Positions 10,572-21,236 of a stretch of 64,000 nucleotides of DNA are shown here, piece after piece. The stretch covers positions 19,443,154 through 19,507,153 of the forward strand of contig CM056385.1 of NCBI GenBank assembly GCA_029718625.1, read 5' to 3'. The notes beneath the pieces are model-generated. The model did not search any database. It was not told the DNA's origin and worked only from the letters and a program-made list of their open reading frames with translations. Position numbers and translations under genes: made by a program. The DNA comes from Synaphobranchus kaupii. Lineage: Eukaryota > Chordata > Actinopteri > Anguilliformes > Synaphobranchidae. Within the stretch, counting starts at the first letter, position 1, and each line of letters starts with the position of its first letter.

Positions 10572-12573
10572 TGGTAGAGATCCATGTCCACGTGTGACAA
10601 TGGAAAACACAGCCCATTATCAGGCACAAAAGAGTAGTCATCTGAGACTGGCGTGCGTGGTTTCCAGGGGGCTAAAATTTGTGTCACACTTGGTGGATTA
10701 CCACGTAAAACAAAGGCTAATAACTTGCTTGTCAGTACAACACAATGCTATGAACATAACAGTAACAGTGAACATAAACCTTTCAATCACATTTCCATTG
10801 TTGTCAATATTCTGTATATGGTTCCATTTTAATACTCTAGATTAACTGTTGGAAAAATACCGTCCTTTGACAAATGGCTGGAACATGCTCACACAAAAAC
10901 AAGTGTTTTCGAGCAAATAAAGCTAAATAAATACTAACAAAAATATTTTTGACCTAGAAATTACATTGTGGGCTTTGCACCTTGGACTCTGATTGGTCTT
11001 TATTGGTAAGTAATAAAAAATGTCATCAACATCCTTTTAATGAAGATTTTTGGTAGTGAAATAAAATAAAAAAAATTGTATGTATGGTCATGCTTTCATT
11101 TAATTTACTTTTTTCGGAACAGCTTTCTCTGAGTATGTAGTATGAGAACTAATGGATAATTAAGCTAACCTTTTCCTGTGCTATCTGAGTTATTTTGAAA
11201 AAATCTGCGCAGTATGGATGATTCAAATACACACTGGTACACCCCATAACTGCATGTATAGGTGATCAACTGTGAATCAACTGTTATCCATCTACGTCTA
11301 GCTGAGAACACATATCCGCTTGGGAACAATGTAATAATTGGGAATGAATGTTTGGAAGAAAACATGGAACTGACTGTGAAAAATCAGTGGAATTCACTAG
11401 AGTAGACACCATCCCCCTTTATTATCAAATACGTGATATGGATCCGCATGCCATTCAGATTAATCTGACTACCCGGGAGGAGAAAATTAAGCTGAGAGCC
11501 TTGAATGTGCCCGGCCGCAGGAGAACCCTGCGTAAAAATGTTGAATCCTCACCATCGGCAGCATAGTAACAGGATCCCATCCGAAGCTTTTCTTAGCACG
11601 CTTTCCGTTCTAACAAATTTGCGAACGCCGAGTGGACAGCGATCATTTTTACGCTCATTCGCATGATTGGCTTTGCAATGCTGGGTGAAATAAAAAAAGA
11701 TAAATTAAATAGATGTGTTCATTTGAACCTTCCCACAGTCCTCCCTCCCACGCGCGGCTCATGGCGGTAACCCCTCCGGCGACGGCTCTGGAGTGGGAGC
11801 GGAGTGCCCTGCTCTGCAGCCCCAGCGCCTGCTTTTGTCGTGACCCCAGCTTGTGGAAGGTCCAGGGAGAAAACACTGTGATCCTCTGCTATGCTATAAA
11901 AAGGAGGCTATTTCCAGCATCTAAGCGCAACACATCAATGTTTTCAGCTGTTACTCCCATATGAAAGGTCGACTTTTTTTAATTCTGGGAAATACAAAGA
12001 TGTTGAACTACCCCCTTCCCCCTCACATCAAAGAGAGGTTTAGGCATTTGGCTTTCCCTCTGATACTGGCATTTAATGACTTCATGCAGTCAGATATGTT
12101 GAAATTGGGTGAGGTATTGTGTTGTGTGAATGTATAAAGTATCTGTATGTTTAACATTAATTTGGTAGAAAATGACATAATTCATGTTGAATTCATGCTG
12201 AATTTACAAGATTTACATTGTCACCCTTTTACCGATGACAATTATAAATGCTAAATCTGCACCCAATACAAATATATGCTATTCCTTTAGACTTCCACAC
12301 ACAGGTAAAATTATGTAAAAGATTTTTTTTTAAAATGATGTAAAAAATTATGATATTTCCACCTTGATATTTCCATATAAATTTCCACCTTGCCTTTCAG
12401 GGCTTCTGTAGAATACTCATACTTGGCCCAGTATTATGAATATTGACTTCATGATTGATTTCAGACCATGTTGTTTCTACATTTTGTACATTGGGAATTG
12501 CATATAGTCTCTGATTGATAATATTGTCCAATTTAATAAATATAATTATTTTCTAAAAATGTATAAATACTAA
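10572..12573. other. Intergenic stretch, one GC-rich block
   Basis: Mostly AT-rich. A GC-rich block at about 11720-11880 is followed by CTATAAAAAGGAGG (TATA-like, near 11891), but no transcribed region or exon is recognisable downstream, so no promoter is called. Confidence 0.4.
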
Positions 12574-13772
12574 GGGCCAGATTCAGAATTGTGATAAGCA
12601 CGCACAAATGGGACTTCCGAAATTCCACGTAGCTTAAGCTATTTGTGATTCAGACATTTGACCTATCCGCTGTTTTAAGCGTCTCCCCAGTATATACGCG
12701 GCATTACATGTGCAGGGTGGAGATTTGATGAAAATTAAGCATGTCTGCAAGTCCTGCAAGATACGTGTATTCAGAGTTTACACTTAATAATTTCTTTCCG
12801 CGCAACTTTATTCAGAAAAAAAGGTGGTTTATGTCTAGCGCCACCAATAGATTATTATTAAAAATACATCTTTCACATAAATGGATTTTAGAATGAGTGT
12901 GTGGTATTTGAACATAGTATTGGTCATATTTTTCTTTGCATAGCTAACTTGTAATTATCAGAGAGCTGTCATAAAAATAAAAATATGTAAAAGTGCTATG
13001 ATTGACCGTCTGCTGTTATATCATACCAGGCCAATATAAGATAGATTAATTGATAGACAGTGTCTGGATCATATTCGCTTTGACAGAGAGACTATTTTTG
13101 TCAGCACAGCTTCTCCAAAATTTTTAAGTTGAAGACGTCGCATATATTGTGTTCAACCAACGTAGGCTACATGAATATATTACTTAAATCATTAAAAAAA
13201 AAAGATCTTTTTTTTTTTCAGTAAATCCAACAATTTATTTGTTTACTTAATAATATTGCATGCAACCACTGTCCATCAATTATTTATTTTGATTGTGTGA
13301 TGGGTATATCCAAGTCGTCAATAGGAGCTATGATCATTTTATCAATCTGACTAATACGTTCACTACCTTCCCAATCATGCAAGTGCAACTATGAGGTAGA
13401 AAGGCAGGTTTTTACAAAGGCAACCCTTATGGAAATGAAATATACTGCAGTATATTTTAAATATATTGTGAAGATAATTTTGATGTATTTACAATATACT
13501 GCTGCATATTCTTTTTCCATAGGGGAAATGCGGTTATTAAAGGCAACATCACTGACATATTGAAAATGTATACCCCCACACACATTTTTTTAGTAGAAAG
13601 TTGGCAACCCAGGGAGCAGGTACAAGAAACAGGTCATTAGAATATCAAGCCCTGTGCCACACACATTTTGAGAAACGCACGCGCGTAGCGCAGGTTAGAA
13701 TACGGCGTTAAATCCTCGCAGGAGAGGCCCTTAAGCGCATGACTTAAGTTGGCCATCACTGAATCCGGCCCC
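12574..13772. mobile_element. Candidate inverted-repeat DNA element (GGGCC-GATTCA type)
   Basis: The left end is GGGCCAGATTCAG and the right end, reverse complemented, is GGGGCCGGATTCAG. The short TIR is followed by dissimilar subterminal DNA. Teleost MITEs with GGGCC(T/A)GATT termini are common, and the element at 58600 has the related GGGCCTGATTTACTAAG. No coding capacity and no clear target duplication, so the two ends may not belong together. Confidence 0.45.
13424..13525. mobile_element. Small palindromic MITE nested in the preceding element
   Basis: Left arm CCCTTATGGAAATGAAATAT then ACTGCAGTATATTTTAAA. The right arm is the reverse complement of CCCCTATGGAAAAAGAATAT then GCAGCAGTATATTGTAAA. 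Arms of about 38 bp cover most of the 102-bp length, so the strand folds into one hairpin. This is a typical foldback MITE structure. Confidence 0.65.
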
Positions 13773-14757
13773 AAATAAGCAAAATATATCATTTTGTTGT
13801 GTCTAGTAGTTAACACACTTGGAAAATGTTTGGGAATAGGACATGTACACATTCATATTCAGCACATTGAACTTCTGCGTTCCTTAGTGTCTCTTACGTC
13901 CTGAGGTAGCGCAAAGTAGTGACCATGTCGGTGTTACTATAGCCTTTCATATACAGTGTGTTAAAATATCCAATCCAGGTTTTGGTTTTTGACACGTCTT
14001 ATTATGATTATTGTTATATTCAATCAATCTGTCATCTTTAGATGATGGAGGAAAAACAGCAGGCCTGAAGCTTCACTGTCAGTAATAACCACATTACAAC
14101 TTTCCAATTACATCTCTTTTTCACTTTTTCCCCTTCTCATCTCTCTTTTCTTTTTCAGCAAAAACAATGTATTCTTGGCTACTGTACTACTGTAAATAAC
14201 AACTGTAATAGCTATTGATATTGGGTCATCCATCATGTAAACTAGCAAAGTACTCTGGGAGATGGTGTTTTATTATTTTTTATTGTTTATGTGACATAAT
14301 ATTCATATGGCCTCTCAAGTGAAGGCAGTATCTGAAGCATTATACATACACATGTGTGCACACAGATTGTATACCATTTTTCATACCTATTAAAAGAATG
14401 AGCACCCCATTGTGAATTTCTATCATCACAATTTCTTCCTGAAGCCAAGAGTTTTATATTAGCTGCACCACACACCACATCAAAGTTGCAGTAAAACATT
14501 AAATCCAATACAATAAATGTAACATTTTTTAAAAAGAATGTATGAAAACAATGCCTGGACATTACCCATCTTTATGACGTTCGGCTCAATCCAAATTCAC
14601 CACACTCAAGATTCATACCACGTCTCAACCTTTAAAAGTCAAACTTTCCATATGACAGAAAATTGTGCGAGGGAGATTTAAATGACTGATCAATCTATAA
14701 ACAAACAACTTCCTGTGGGCCCTTTACTAATGTTACTGGAACAGGCAAGCACACACC
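13773..14757. other. Intergenic stretch, nothing recognised
   Basis: AT-rich sequence with pyrimidine runs near 14110-14160. No supported feature. Confidence 0.4.
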
Positions 14758-14832
14758 CATCATCATCATTCCATGGCTTGGTGACCAAAGATGAAGTGAA
14801 AGGGTTTTGGTCCTGTAGGTTGTCCTTTTTTT

Positions 14833-14874
14833 CCAGTTGCAGGCGTGCAGATGGCTGATCCTTGAGAGGCAGAT
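14833..14874 (-). pseudogene. Degenerate C-terminal Cys/His finger of the LINE
   Basis: The minus frame gives ICLSRISHLHACNW, resembling the CxSRIGLxSHLRxC finger at the C-terminus of this LINE family with two residues missing. Intact versions are thought to bind nucleic acid. Confidence 0.45.
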
Positions 14875-15074
14875 CTTATTTCAGCTAGGGCGCTTGGTGT
14901 TCCTGTCTCACGGCTTCTTGACTGGGGCACTGAGAGGAGGTGTCTCCTCCCCTGCACCTCCTCTTGTTCTCTGCAGCCTCCCAGCCTTCAGGACTGCTTC
15001 CTGGGTTTTGCGGCACCATTTGTTCCTATCAGCAGCCCTGAGCTCCCGTGTTTTTGGTTCGATGCCTGCTGAGG

Positions 15075-15290
15075 CAGCTGACGTTTTAGCTGGTCTTTAA
15101 ATCGCTTTTTGGGTCCGCTTCTGTTTTGCTTGCCCTGGCTCAGCTCTGAGTAGAGCCCAGCTTTTGGAATTCTAGTGTCCTCCATTTGTGTAACATGGCC
15201 TGCCCAACATAGCTGCCAGAGTAGAATGGTGGACTCCATGCGAGGCATTACAGCTTTCTCCAGGATGGCTTTGTTCGAAATACGGTCCTG
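15075..15290 (-). pseudogene. LINE ORF2 C-terminal part
   Basis: The minus frame reads ISNKAILEKAVMPRMESTIL, LWQLCWAGHVTQMEDTRIPK and SELSQGKQNRSGPKKRFKDQ. The WAGHVxRMEDxRxPK segment followed by KKRFKDQLK is a recurring C-terminal block of this LINE family. It joins the RT middle part after a deletion near 15300. Confidence 0.8.
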
Positions 15291-15313
15291 CCACACTATG
15301 CCCATGATACTTT

Positions 15314-15495
15314 GCTTCCTGGAGCATGACGCTGAAGAAAATGGCAAAGCGGGTAGGAGCGAGGACACAACCTTGTTTGACCCCATTTTCAATGGGAAAG
15401 GAGTCTGAGAGGCCTCTGTTGAGCTTGACCTGGCCTGTCTGACCTTCATGCAGCTGTTTGATGATGGCCAGGTGTTTGGGAGGACAGCCCACAGA
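15314..15495 (-). pseudogene. LINE reverse transcriptase, middle part
   Basis: The minus frame reads GCPPKHLAIIKQLHEGQTGQ, VKLNRGLSDSFPIENGVKQG and CVLAPTRFAIFFSVMLQEA. NGVKQGCVLAPTLF is the RT motif B region and is well preserved. The frame then runs directly into C-terminal sequence; the part with the second catalytic box ((F/Y)ADD) is deleted. Confidence 0.85.
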
Positions 15496-15863
15496 CCATC
15501 CCGACTGACTGTCTCAAAGGCCTTTGTGAGGTCAATACAGACCATCCCGACTGACTGTCTCAAAGGCCTTTGTGAGGTCAATACAGACCATCCCGACTGA
15601 CTGTCTCAAAGGCCTTTGTGAGGTCAATACAGACCATCCCAACTGACTGTCTCAAAGGCCTTTGTGAGATCAATACAGACCATCCCGACTGACTGTCTCA
15701 AAGGCCTTTGTGAGGTCAATACAGACCATCCCGACTGACTGTCTCAAAGGCCTTTGTGAGGTCAATACAGACCATCCCGACTGACTGTCTCAAAGGCCTT
15801 TGTGAGGTCAATACAGACCATCCCGACTGACTGTCTCAAAGGCCTTTGTGAGGTCAATGAAGG
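15496..15863 (-). repeat. 46-bp tandem array of the LINE RT motif A segment (8 copies)
   Basis: Unit starts are at 15496, 15542, 15588, 15634, 15680, 15726, 15772 and 15818, giving an exact 46-bp period with only a few substitutions (the copies at 15634 and 15680 differ slightly). Read on the minus strand, each unit encodes CIDLTKAFETVSRDG, the motif A core of reverse transcriptase. Because 46 is not a multiple of 3, the frame rotates at every copy and the open frame is destroyed. The array arose after the LINE inserted, by local tandem duplication. Confidence 0.95.
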
Positions 15864-16235
15864 GAGCATACAGGCCCATGCATGGCTCCTGACACTTCTC
15901 CTGGAGCTGACAGAGAACAAAGACCATGTATGTTGTGCCTCTTCCTGACCTGAACCGACATTGGCTTTCAGGTAGGATGTTCGCTGCGATGGTGGGTGTG
16001 AGTCTGTCCAGAACAACCCTAGGCAGTATTTTTCCTGCAATGGAGAGGAGGGTTATTCTGTAATAGTTGGAGCAATCAGACTTCACACCCTTGTTCTTGT
16101 AGAGGGGCAGAATCACTGCATTCCTCATATCCTGGGGGACCACACCCTTCTCCCAGCACAGGGTGAACAAGCCTGTCAGACTGTTTAGTAGGACATCTCC
16201 ACCAAGCTTGTAGACCTGAGCTGAGGTATGCTTGT
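15859..16235 (-). pseudogene. LINE reverse transcriptase, N-terminal (fingers/palm) part
   Basis: The minus-strand frame reads SAQVYKLGGDVLLNSLTGLF, then CWEKGVVPQDMRNAVILPLY, KNKGVKSDCSNYYRITLLS, AGKILPRVVLDRLTPTIAAN, PESQCRFRSGRGTTYMV, LQEKCQEP and LYAPFIDLTKAFETVSRDGL. This order is characteristic of the RT fingers and motif A in a widespread metazoan LINE family: NYRxIxLLS, then the (G/R)FRxxRGTT box, then FIDLTKAF(D/E). The Asp in FIDLTKAF is the first catalytic aspartate. The family D after KAF is E here. Confidence 0.85.
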
Positions 16236-19200
16236 GGAGTAGCACTACATTTTTTAAATCTTTGTTGCTGATTTCTTTTAGTTGGACTTGGCTTAGGCTA
16301 AAAAGTTTTTTTCTGAATAAAAGCCAGTTTTCATACAGTATGCACATTATCTTTCCTATTTTATTTTGATCACTTGAACAACACTGTAGGAGGGGAATCA
16401 AAGTGTGACTCAGGAAAGGCTGCCATGTGTGAAGACACTTCAAAGGACCAGAGAGCCGTGTGATAAAACAATAGGCTCTTCGGACTTCCTTCAGGGGGGG
16501 AGTTCAAGCCATTTGTTCTCACCTGAGGCTCGAAGGATCAAAGTGGGAAAGGACTGTGAGAAGAGGAAGTTGGACTGTGTCATGGTTGTGTATGTGTGAT
16601 GTAGGGGCATTTATGGCACAGGGGTGGTGGCGCAAGGAATGTCCTACCCGACCATCTGTGACATTTTCACACGTGGTCAGTCCTATGGGATTGACTACGG
16701 ACAATACCACAGTGCCCCCATGTTGGCATCTCTGCCATTACACCCTTTACTTCTCTCCTGGAACAGGACTCTAAAACTTCTGTTGAGATGGTCAACAGAC
16801 CCGGTACAACTTACAAACATTGCACATGTGATCCTTATATTGTTACATTATGTCTTATGTAGTAGTAACAGGAATTGCATGTAAAATAAAACAATAAAAA
16901 AGGGAATTTTCATGACAACTTTAACATAATAAGACTTAATCTGCGCTAAATTCCAGAATAATAATCCTAGTGGTAAGATGTTTGGTATGGATGTAATCTG
17001 GTAAAATCAAGGAATCTAATAAGATACATTTCATACCAAATGGAGTTTAGTAAAACATAGTTTCCATAACTCAGGAAAAACTAACACTAGAATATCCTCT
17101 CTGGTAATCAACTCCTTTTCCCTTCACCCTAAACAGTAACCCTCAAAAGGTGGGGGTCTAAATTCCAGATCCGATCACACCTCCAGGTTAATTTATGGCA
17201 CTGCCGCCTGGTTCAAACGCATGATTTGGCATAAAAGAAAGGAAGACAAGCCTATCTAGGAATATCGCAATCGATTTCCCACACTGTGCAGATTTCTGTG
17301 TGTGTAGCTGAAGCAGGCCGGTAAGATATTTACTCTGTGTTTTCTTTTCTTAATTTCTGTATTTGGTAATTGACAAATAATTTTAAGATAATGACCTACC
17401 TGCCTGTAAAATAAATTCTTCTTATTTTAACTTGCGTGGTCTCCATGACTCTAATCCATTTTCTACCTTTTTCAGCCTAAGTTACGACTGAATACTCAGG
17501 GGAGCAATTCTGACCAATGACCAACTGATCAGTGGCGTGGTACATTATGTGGAGTTCCCAAGTTGGGTAGGCAGCTGCGGTCTGTCATTAACATGATTGG
17601 CTGATGCACGGCTCTGGGAATTTGATGTGAAGAGAGCCCATGGACGTTCTACGTCGGTTCTTGTCAAATTAGCCTTAAGGAGCCCTTTGAGTGCACGCTG
17701 ACCTGGACTCGCAACTATCTATGTAAAATATAATACATGTATTGTGGCGGTCAGACCCCCAACCTCTGTGTTCTCCACCAAACTGAGATTCGGCAATAGT
17801 GCTAATCCCGGGAGCATATATTGAGTAATGGTGGCACACAAGGAAGAGTCGAGTGTAACCACTCTGAGCTTCACGCATGATTAAAGTAAAATTATAAATT
17901 ATAATTTAATCTAAAGTTAGATAATTATGAGTAAACCAATTGTAACTGTTACGCTTACTGTTTGTGATCATAGATATATTCGATGTGTTGTTCAACTCCT
18001 GTGTGAGTGTTCTAATGCTCCCATTAGAATATTGACATTTGGACGATAGGTTGGATATATCCGTGATGACAACATGGCCCCGTTTACGAACGGAGAATAA
18101 TAAGAATCATACTGATCCGTTTCAGGCCTGTCTTAAGCGGGATATGGAGCAGCGCATTCATATCTGACTCGTGGCGACGGACCCAGTATATTCTTAAATG
18201 TACTTGTAATCTATTCATGACCGGAGGACAAATCACTAAACTCTTTTTATTTACATCACAACAGCAAAGGAAAAACATATTTACTCCTTCCCCTCCAGTT
18301 ATTCCCTCATTGGTCTAGCTGTGCGGGTTCTACAACACCAAAAACTTTTGCTGACATCTACCACATAATACATTTTATGTTATTTATCTCTTCCTGCATC
18401 TTACCAATGTAGGAACTATATTTATTGGTGGATGTTCACATACCCAAATTTGATCAATTTTACTTGATAACTGTTTGGAATGTGATATTTATCTGTGGTG
18501 TATGTGGAATAAACCACTCCAAGCTGTGCGGTTTTCATATAAAGTAAGTTATGAACTTCTGGGGTCGGAAAGGCATGAGGCTAGAAATACAGTATATCCA
18601 GTTTCCTAAGTAATTACATGAATAAATGAATATGTACTCCTTAGTCCCAAATTCTGTAAATAAAAACATTACTTCGCTTGGTTTTAAATGGCAGGTTTTT
18701 ATTTCTTATGTAATTATTAGAAAAAACTCTGCCATCCACTTGAGTTAGAACAATTTTTAAAACAATATATTTATAGTTATCATTTCATCATTTAGTACAT
18801 GTAGTTAAATAAGAAGGCACAACTAATCTTACAGATAAATTTATGGTGCAATATGGCACTGTCTGGAAACATGACACAGTGTCTTGAACTGAACGGTCCA
18901 ATTAACCAGTGAAATGTGTCCTTCCCAATGCGTTTGCTCATAGGATATTTCAGTCACGTCCACGCAAGTAAAGTGGATTCAACCTCTGTGAGAGAAGAGG
19001 TGCCTGAGATTCCTCAATGTAACTGTATTGATTATGGGAGGGGAAATTAAGACAGAAGGGAGAAGTGCCGTGTTTATGTGGCGCCGTAAAATCATGACTA
19101 TGGAGCAGGGCACATTCCCACTGGGATGTAGAAAAAAAGAAAAGGAAAAGAGAAAGAAAACTACTGGAAAATCAGCAGGGACTACAGGATTTTAACTCTA

Positions 19201-19839
19201 AATGCCAACTCTCACAATCTAGTGGTGTAAGTATTCGACCGCATTCCTCCTATGGTGTTTCAGAGTTGTACTATAATGGTAACATTTAATCTGAAATGCC
19301 AGGGGTCTTTTTTTTTTTTTTGCTTTGGCGGGCGGTTCTCAATTTACAAAATAAAGAAGTAGCTTCAAATAAATTAAATCCGCCTCTTACAAAGCCCCTG
19401 TTGAAAGGCATTTCTGTATTCTATCCATGGAATACTGCATTGTGGCATGTGCTTTTGAGCTATTAAACTCTGCACAAAATATCTTGAGCAGGCCCTGGCT
19501 TTGACTTTAAATGAAAACCCACTGAACACAAAGTCTAAAAAAATATATCTTTCTTTCTGCCCAGTGGGAACCCCCTGAAATTACTTTCTTACTTTCCTAT
19601 GAGGCAAGTAAAAAAATAGTAATGTATCCCAGTTGTATTGAGGTTGAAATTGAGTTTACTCTGGCGGCCCAAGGCCCCATGTGCAGCTTCAGTGTATTTT
19701 AAGTTCTAATTTCTCAACACTTGTGATTTAAATGATCTTGTTCCTCAAGACTCATTACAGCTTGTTCAATAAGTGACAGATTTACAACACATCTCGTAAA
19801 ATCTCAATTTCAGACCAAATTAAACAACTAAATGATATA
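16236..19839. other. Long intergenic stretch, no gene recognised
   Basis: Mixed-complexity DNA. An AATAAA at about 17410 followed by CTTGCGTGGTCTCC is reminiscent of an LTR 3' region, but I find no TG..CA boundaries or target duplication. A poly-T run lies near 19309-19321. None of the frames I checked has a domain signature. Confidence 0.4.
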
Positions 19840-20300
19840 TACAGTGCCCTCCACAATTATTGGCACCCCTGGTAAAGATGAGTAAAAAGGGTTATAAAAA
19901 ATCCAACCTTTAATTGAAGTAAATTTATTCTGAGAAAAAAAAATCCCTCATCAAGAAATAATTATTTTTAACAAAACTACGTGTGCCACAATTATTGCCA
20001 CCCCTAGAAATTATTATGAACAAAATGTAACTGAAGGATTTTTCCAGTTATATTTTAATTTTTAAAGTTGATCAGAGTGTTTAGGAACTTTCAAGCAGTA
20101 ATCCATGACTTCTTGTTTCACTGGGGTATAAATATGAGGTGACACAGAGGCCATATTCCCTTATTCATACATCAACATGGGAAAGATAAGAGAACACACA
20201 AATCAAATGAGGGAAAAGTGTGTTGAGCTTCATAATTCAGGGAATGGCTATAAAAATAAATAGCTACTCACCTGAAAATGCCCATATCTACCATTAGGGA
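19840..20300 (+). mobile_element. Tc1-like transposon, 5' end
   Basis: A TA at 19840-19841 is followed by CAGTGCCCTCCACAATTATT then GGCACCCCTGGT, a 5' terminal inverted repeat of fish Tc1-like elements. The internal repeat CCACAATTATTGCCACCCC at about 19986-20004 is the typical inner half of the same long TIR. The transposase start follows at 20177. The remaining element and 3' TIR are not present within the next kilobases. Confidence 0.85.
20177..20300 (+). pseudogene. Tc1-family transposase N-terminus (helix-turn-helix region), frameshifted
   Basis: The ATG at 20177 starts MGKIREHTNQMREKCVELHN then SGNGYKNK, stop. Shifting frame inside the A-run near 20252 restores IATHLKMPISTIR (from 20260), the second helix-turn-helix segment of Tc1 transposases, which binds the TIR. 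After STIR the sequence loses similarity. Confidence 0.8.
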
Positions 20301-20991
20301 AAATATATTTGTCCCCAAACATAAAAAGCTTCATGAAATGTCAATGTAATATAAGGGTTCCCTGAGTACTTTTTTTTCCCTTAAGAAATGTTTGCTTCTA
20401 CTGCACAGTGAATTCTCATACTTAATTAAAGTTGTATTGTGTGGGATGCACGTGGGATATTAATGACAAAGTTTTCACTTTTATAAGCAAACCCATAGTC
20501 CAAAAATAATAACTAAATCCCAAGTGAAGAAAAATTTTACACTTTCTATTATATTTTTTCCAGTAGCGTTGATTTGTGAAGCTGCTGCAATTATCAAGCC
20601 ATGTACAATGTCAGTTCACCACTAAAATGTAGAATTACTCTTCAGTGCTTATTATACATTATTGTATATATTGTATATTATATACTTTATACTGAAAGAG
20701 CTCTGAGACTGTCTTTGTGGACATCAGATTTTGTTTTAATCAAAGATTATATTTTCACAGATTGCAAGTAGCAACAAGGCGTTTGCTGTTAATTGAACAT
20801 GTTACCCTTGATGATACATAGCATAGATGTTAGACCTGAAGGAAATTAAAATTACGTTTAACCATTTTGAACAATGTTATAAAATTGTATTTCCAAAATC
20901 AATTAGCTGTGAATCATTGAGCTCGGCACATTTATACATTTAATAGCCACAACGTCTGCACGTTGCTTTTAATCAGATGTATGGATGTAAA
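20301..20991. other. Intergenic stretch, nothing recognised
   Basis: AT-rich; contains short TATA-like repeats near 20655-20690. No supported feature. Confidence 0.4.
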
Positions 20992-21236
20992 AATAATAAT
21001 AATACATTGCATTTATATAGTGCCGTTCTCACACTCAAAGCCCTTTACAATGATTAGGGGGAAACTCGCCTAAACCACCACCAATGTGTAGCACCCACCT
21101 GGCAGCCATTTTGCGCCAGAATGCTCACCACACATCAGCTAAGATGGAGAGGGAGAGAACTTTTTTTTTTTGGCCAATTAAACTGGGGGACGATTAGGTA
21201 GCAGATTAAAAGAGCCAGGTTGGGAATTTAAATGTA
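20992..21236 (+). mobile_element. Teleost dispersed repeat fragment
   Basis: The order TTTATATAGTGCCGTTCTCA, CACTCAAAGCCCTTTACAAT, CACCACCAATGTGTAGCACC, GGCAGCCATTTTGCGCCAGA, ATGCTCACCACACATCAGCT, then ATGGAGAGGGAGAGA, matches a repeat found through many teleost genomes. Identification from memory; class unknown. It begins with an (AAT)n run. Confidence 0.6.

Larger units (their letters stand above)
14758..16235 (-). mobile_element. Decayed non-LTR retrotransposon (LINE), 5'-truncated and internally deleted
   Basis: Read on the minus strand, this stretch gives the start of a reverse transcriptase domain (16235 to 15859), a 46-bp tandem expansion (15863-15496), more RT (15495-15314), then a jump to the C-terminal region (about 15290-15075) and a degenerate Cys/His finger (14874-14833). 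It ends in an ATG/ATC microsatellite tail (14758-14769), a known end type of several LINE clades. The endonuclease domain and the RT catalytic FADD box are absent. Clade not resolved. Confidence 0.85.

Noticed and set aside
10366..10845. Frames rich in Gly or Pro around 10550
   Set aside because: Produced by the 25-G homopolymer; flanking sequence has no coding features.
11720..11960. Promoter with TATA box at about 11891
   Set aside because: TATA-like CTATAAAAAGG follows a GC-rich block, but no first exon, poly(A) signal or LTR boundary could be linked to it.
17290..17900. Possible LTR around AATAAA at 17410
   Set aside because: Poly(A)-like signal and CTTGCGTGGTCTCC look LTR-like, but no TG/CA ends or target duplication were found.
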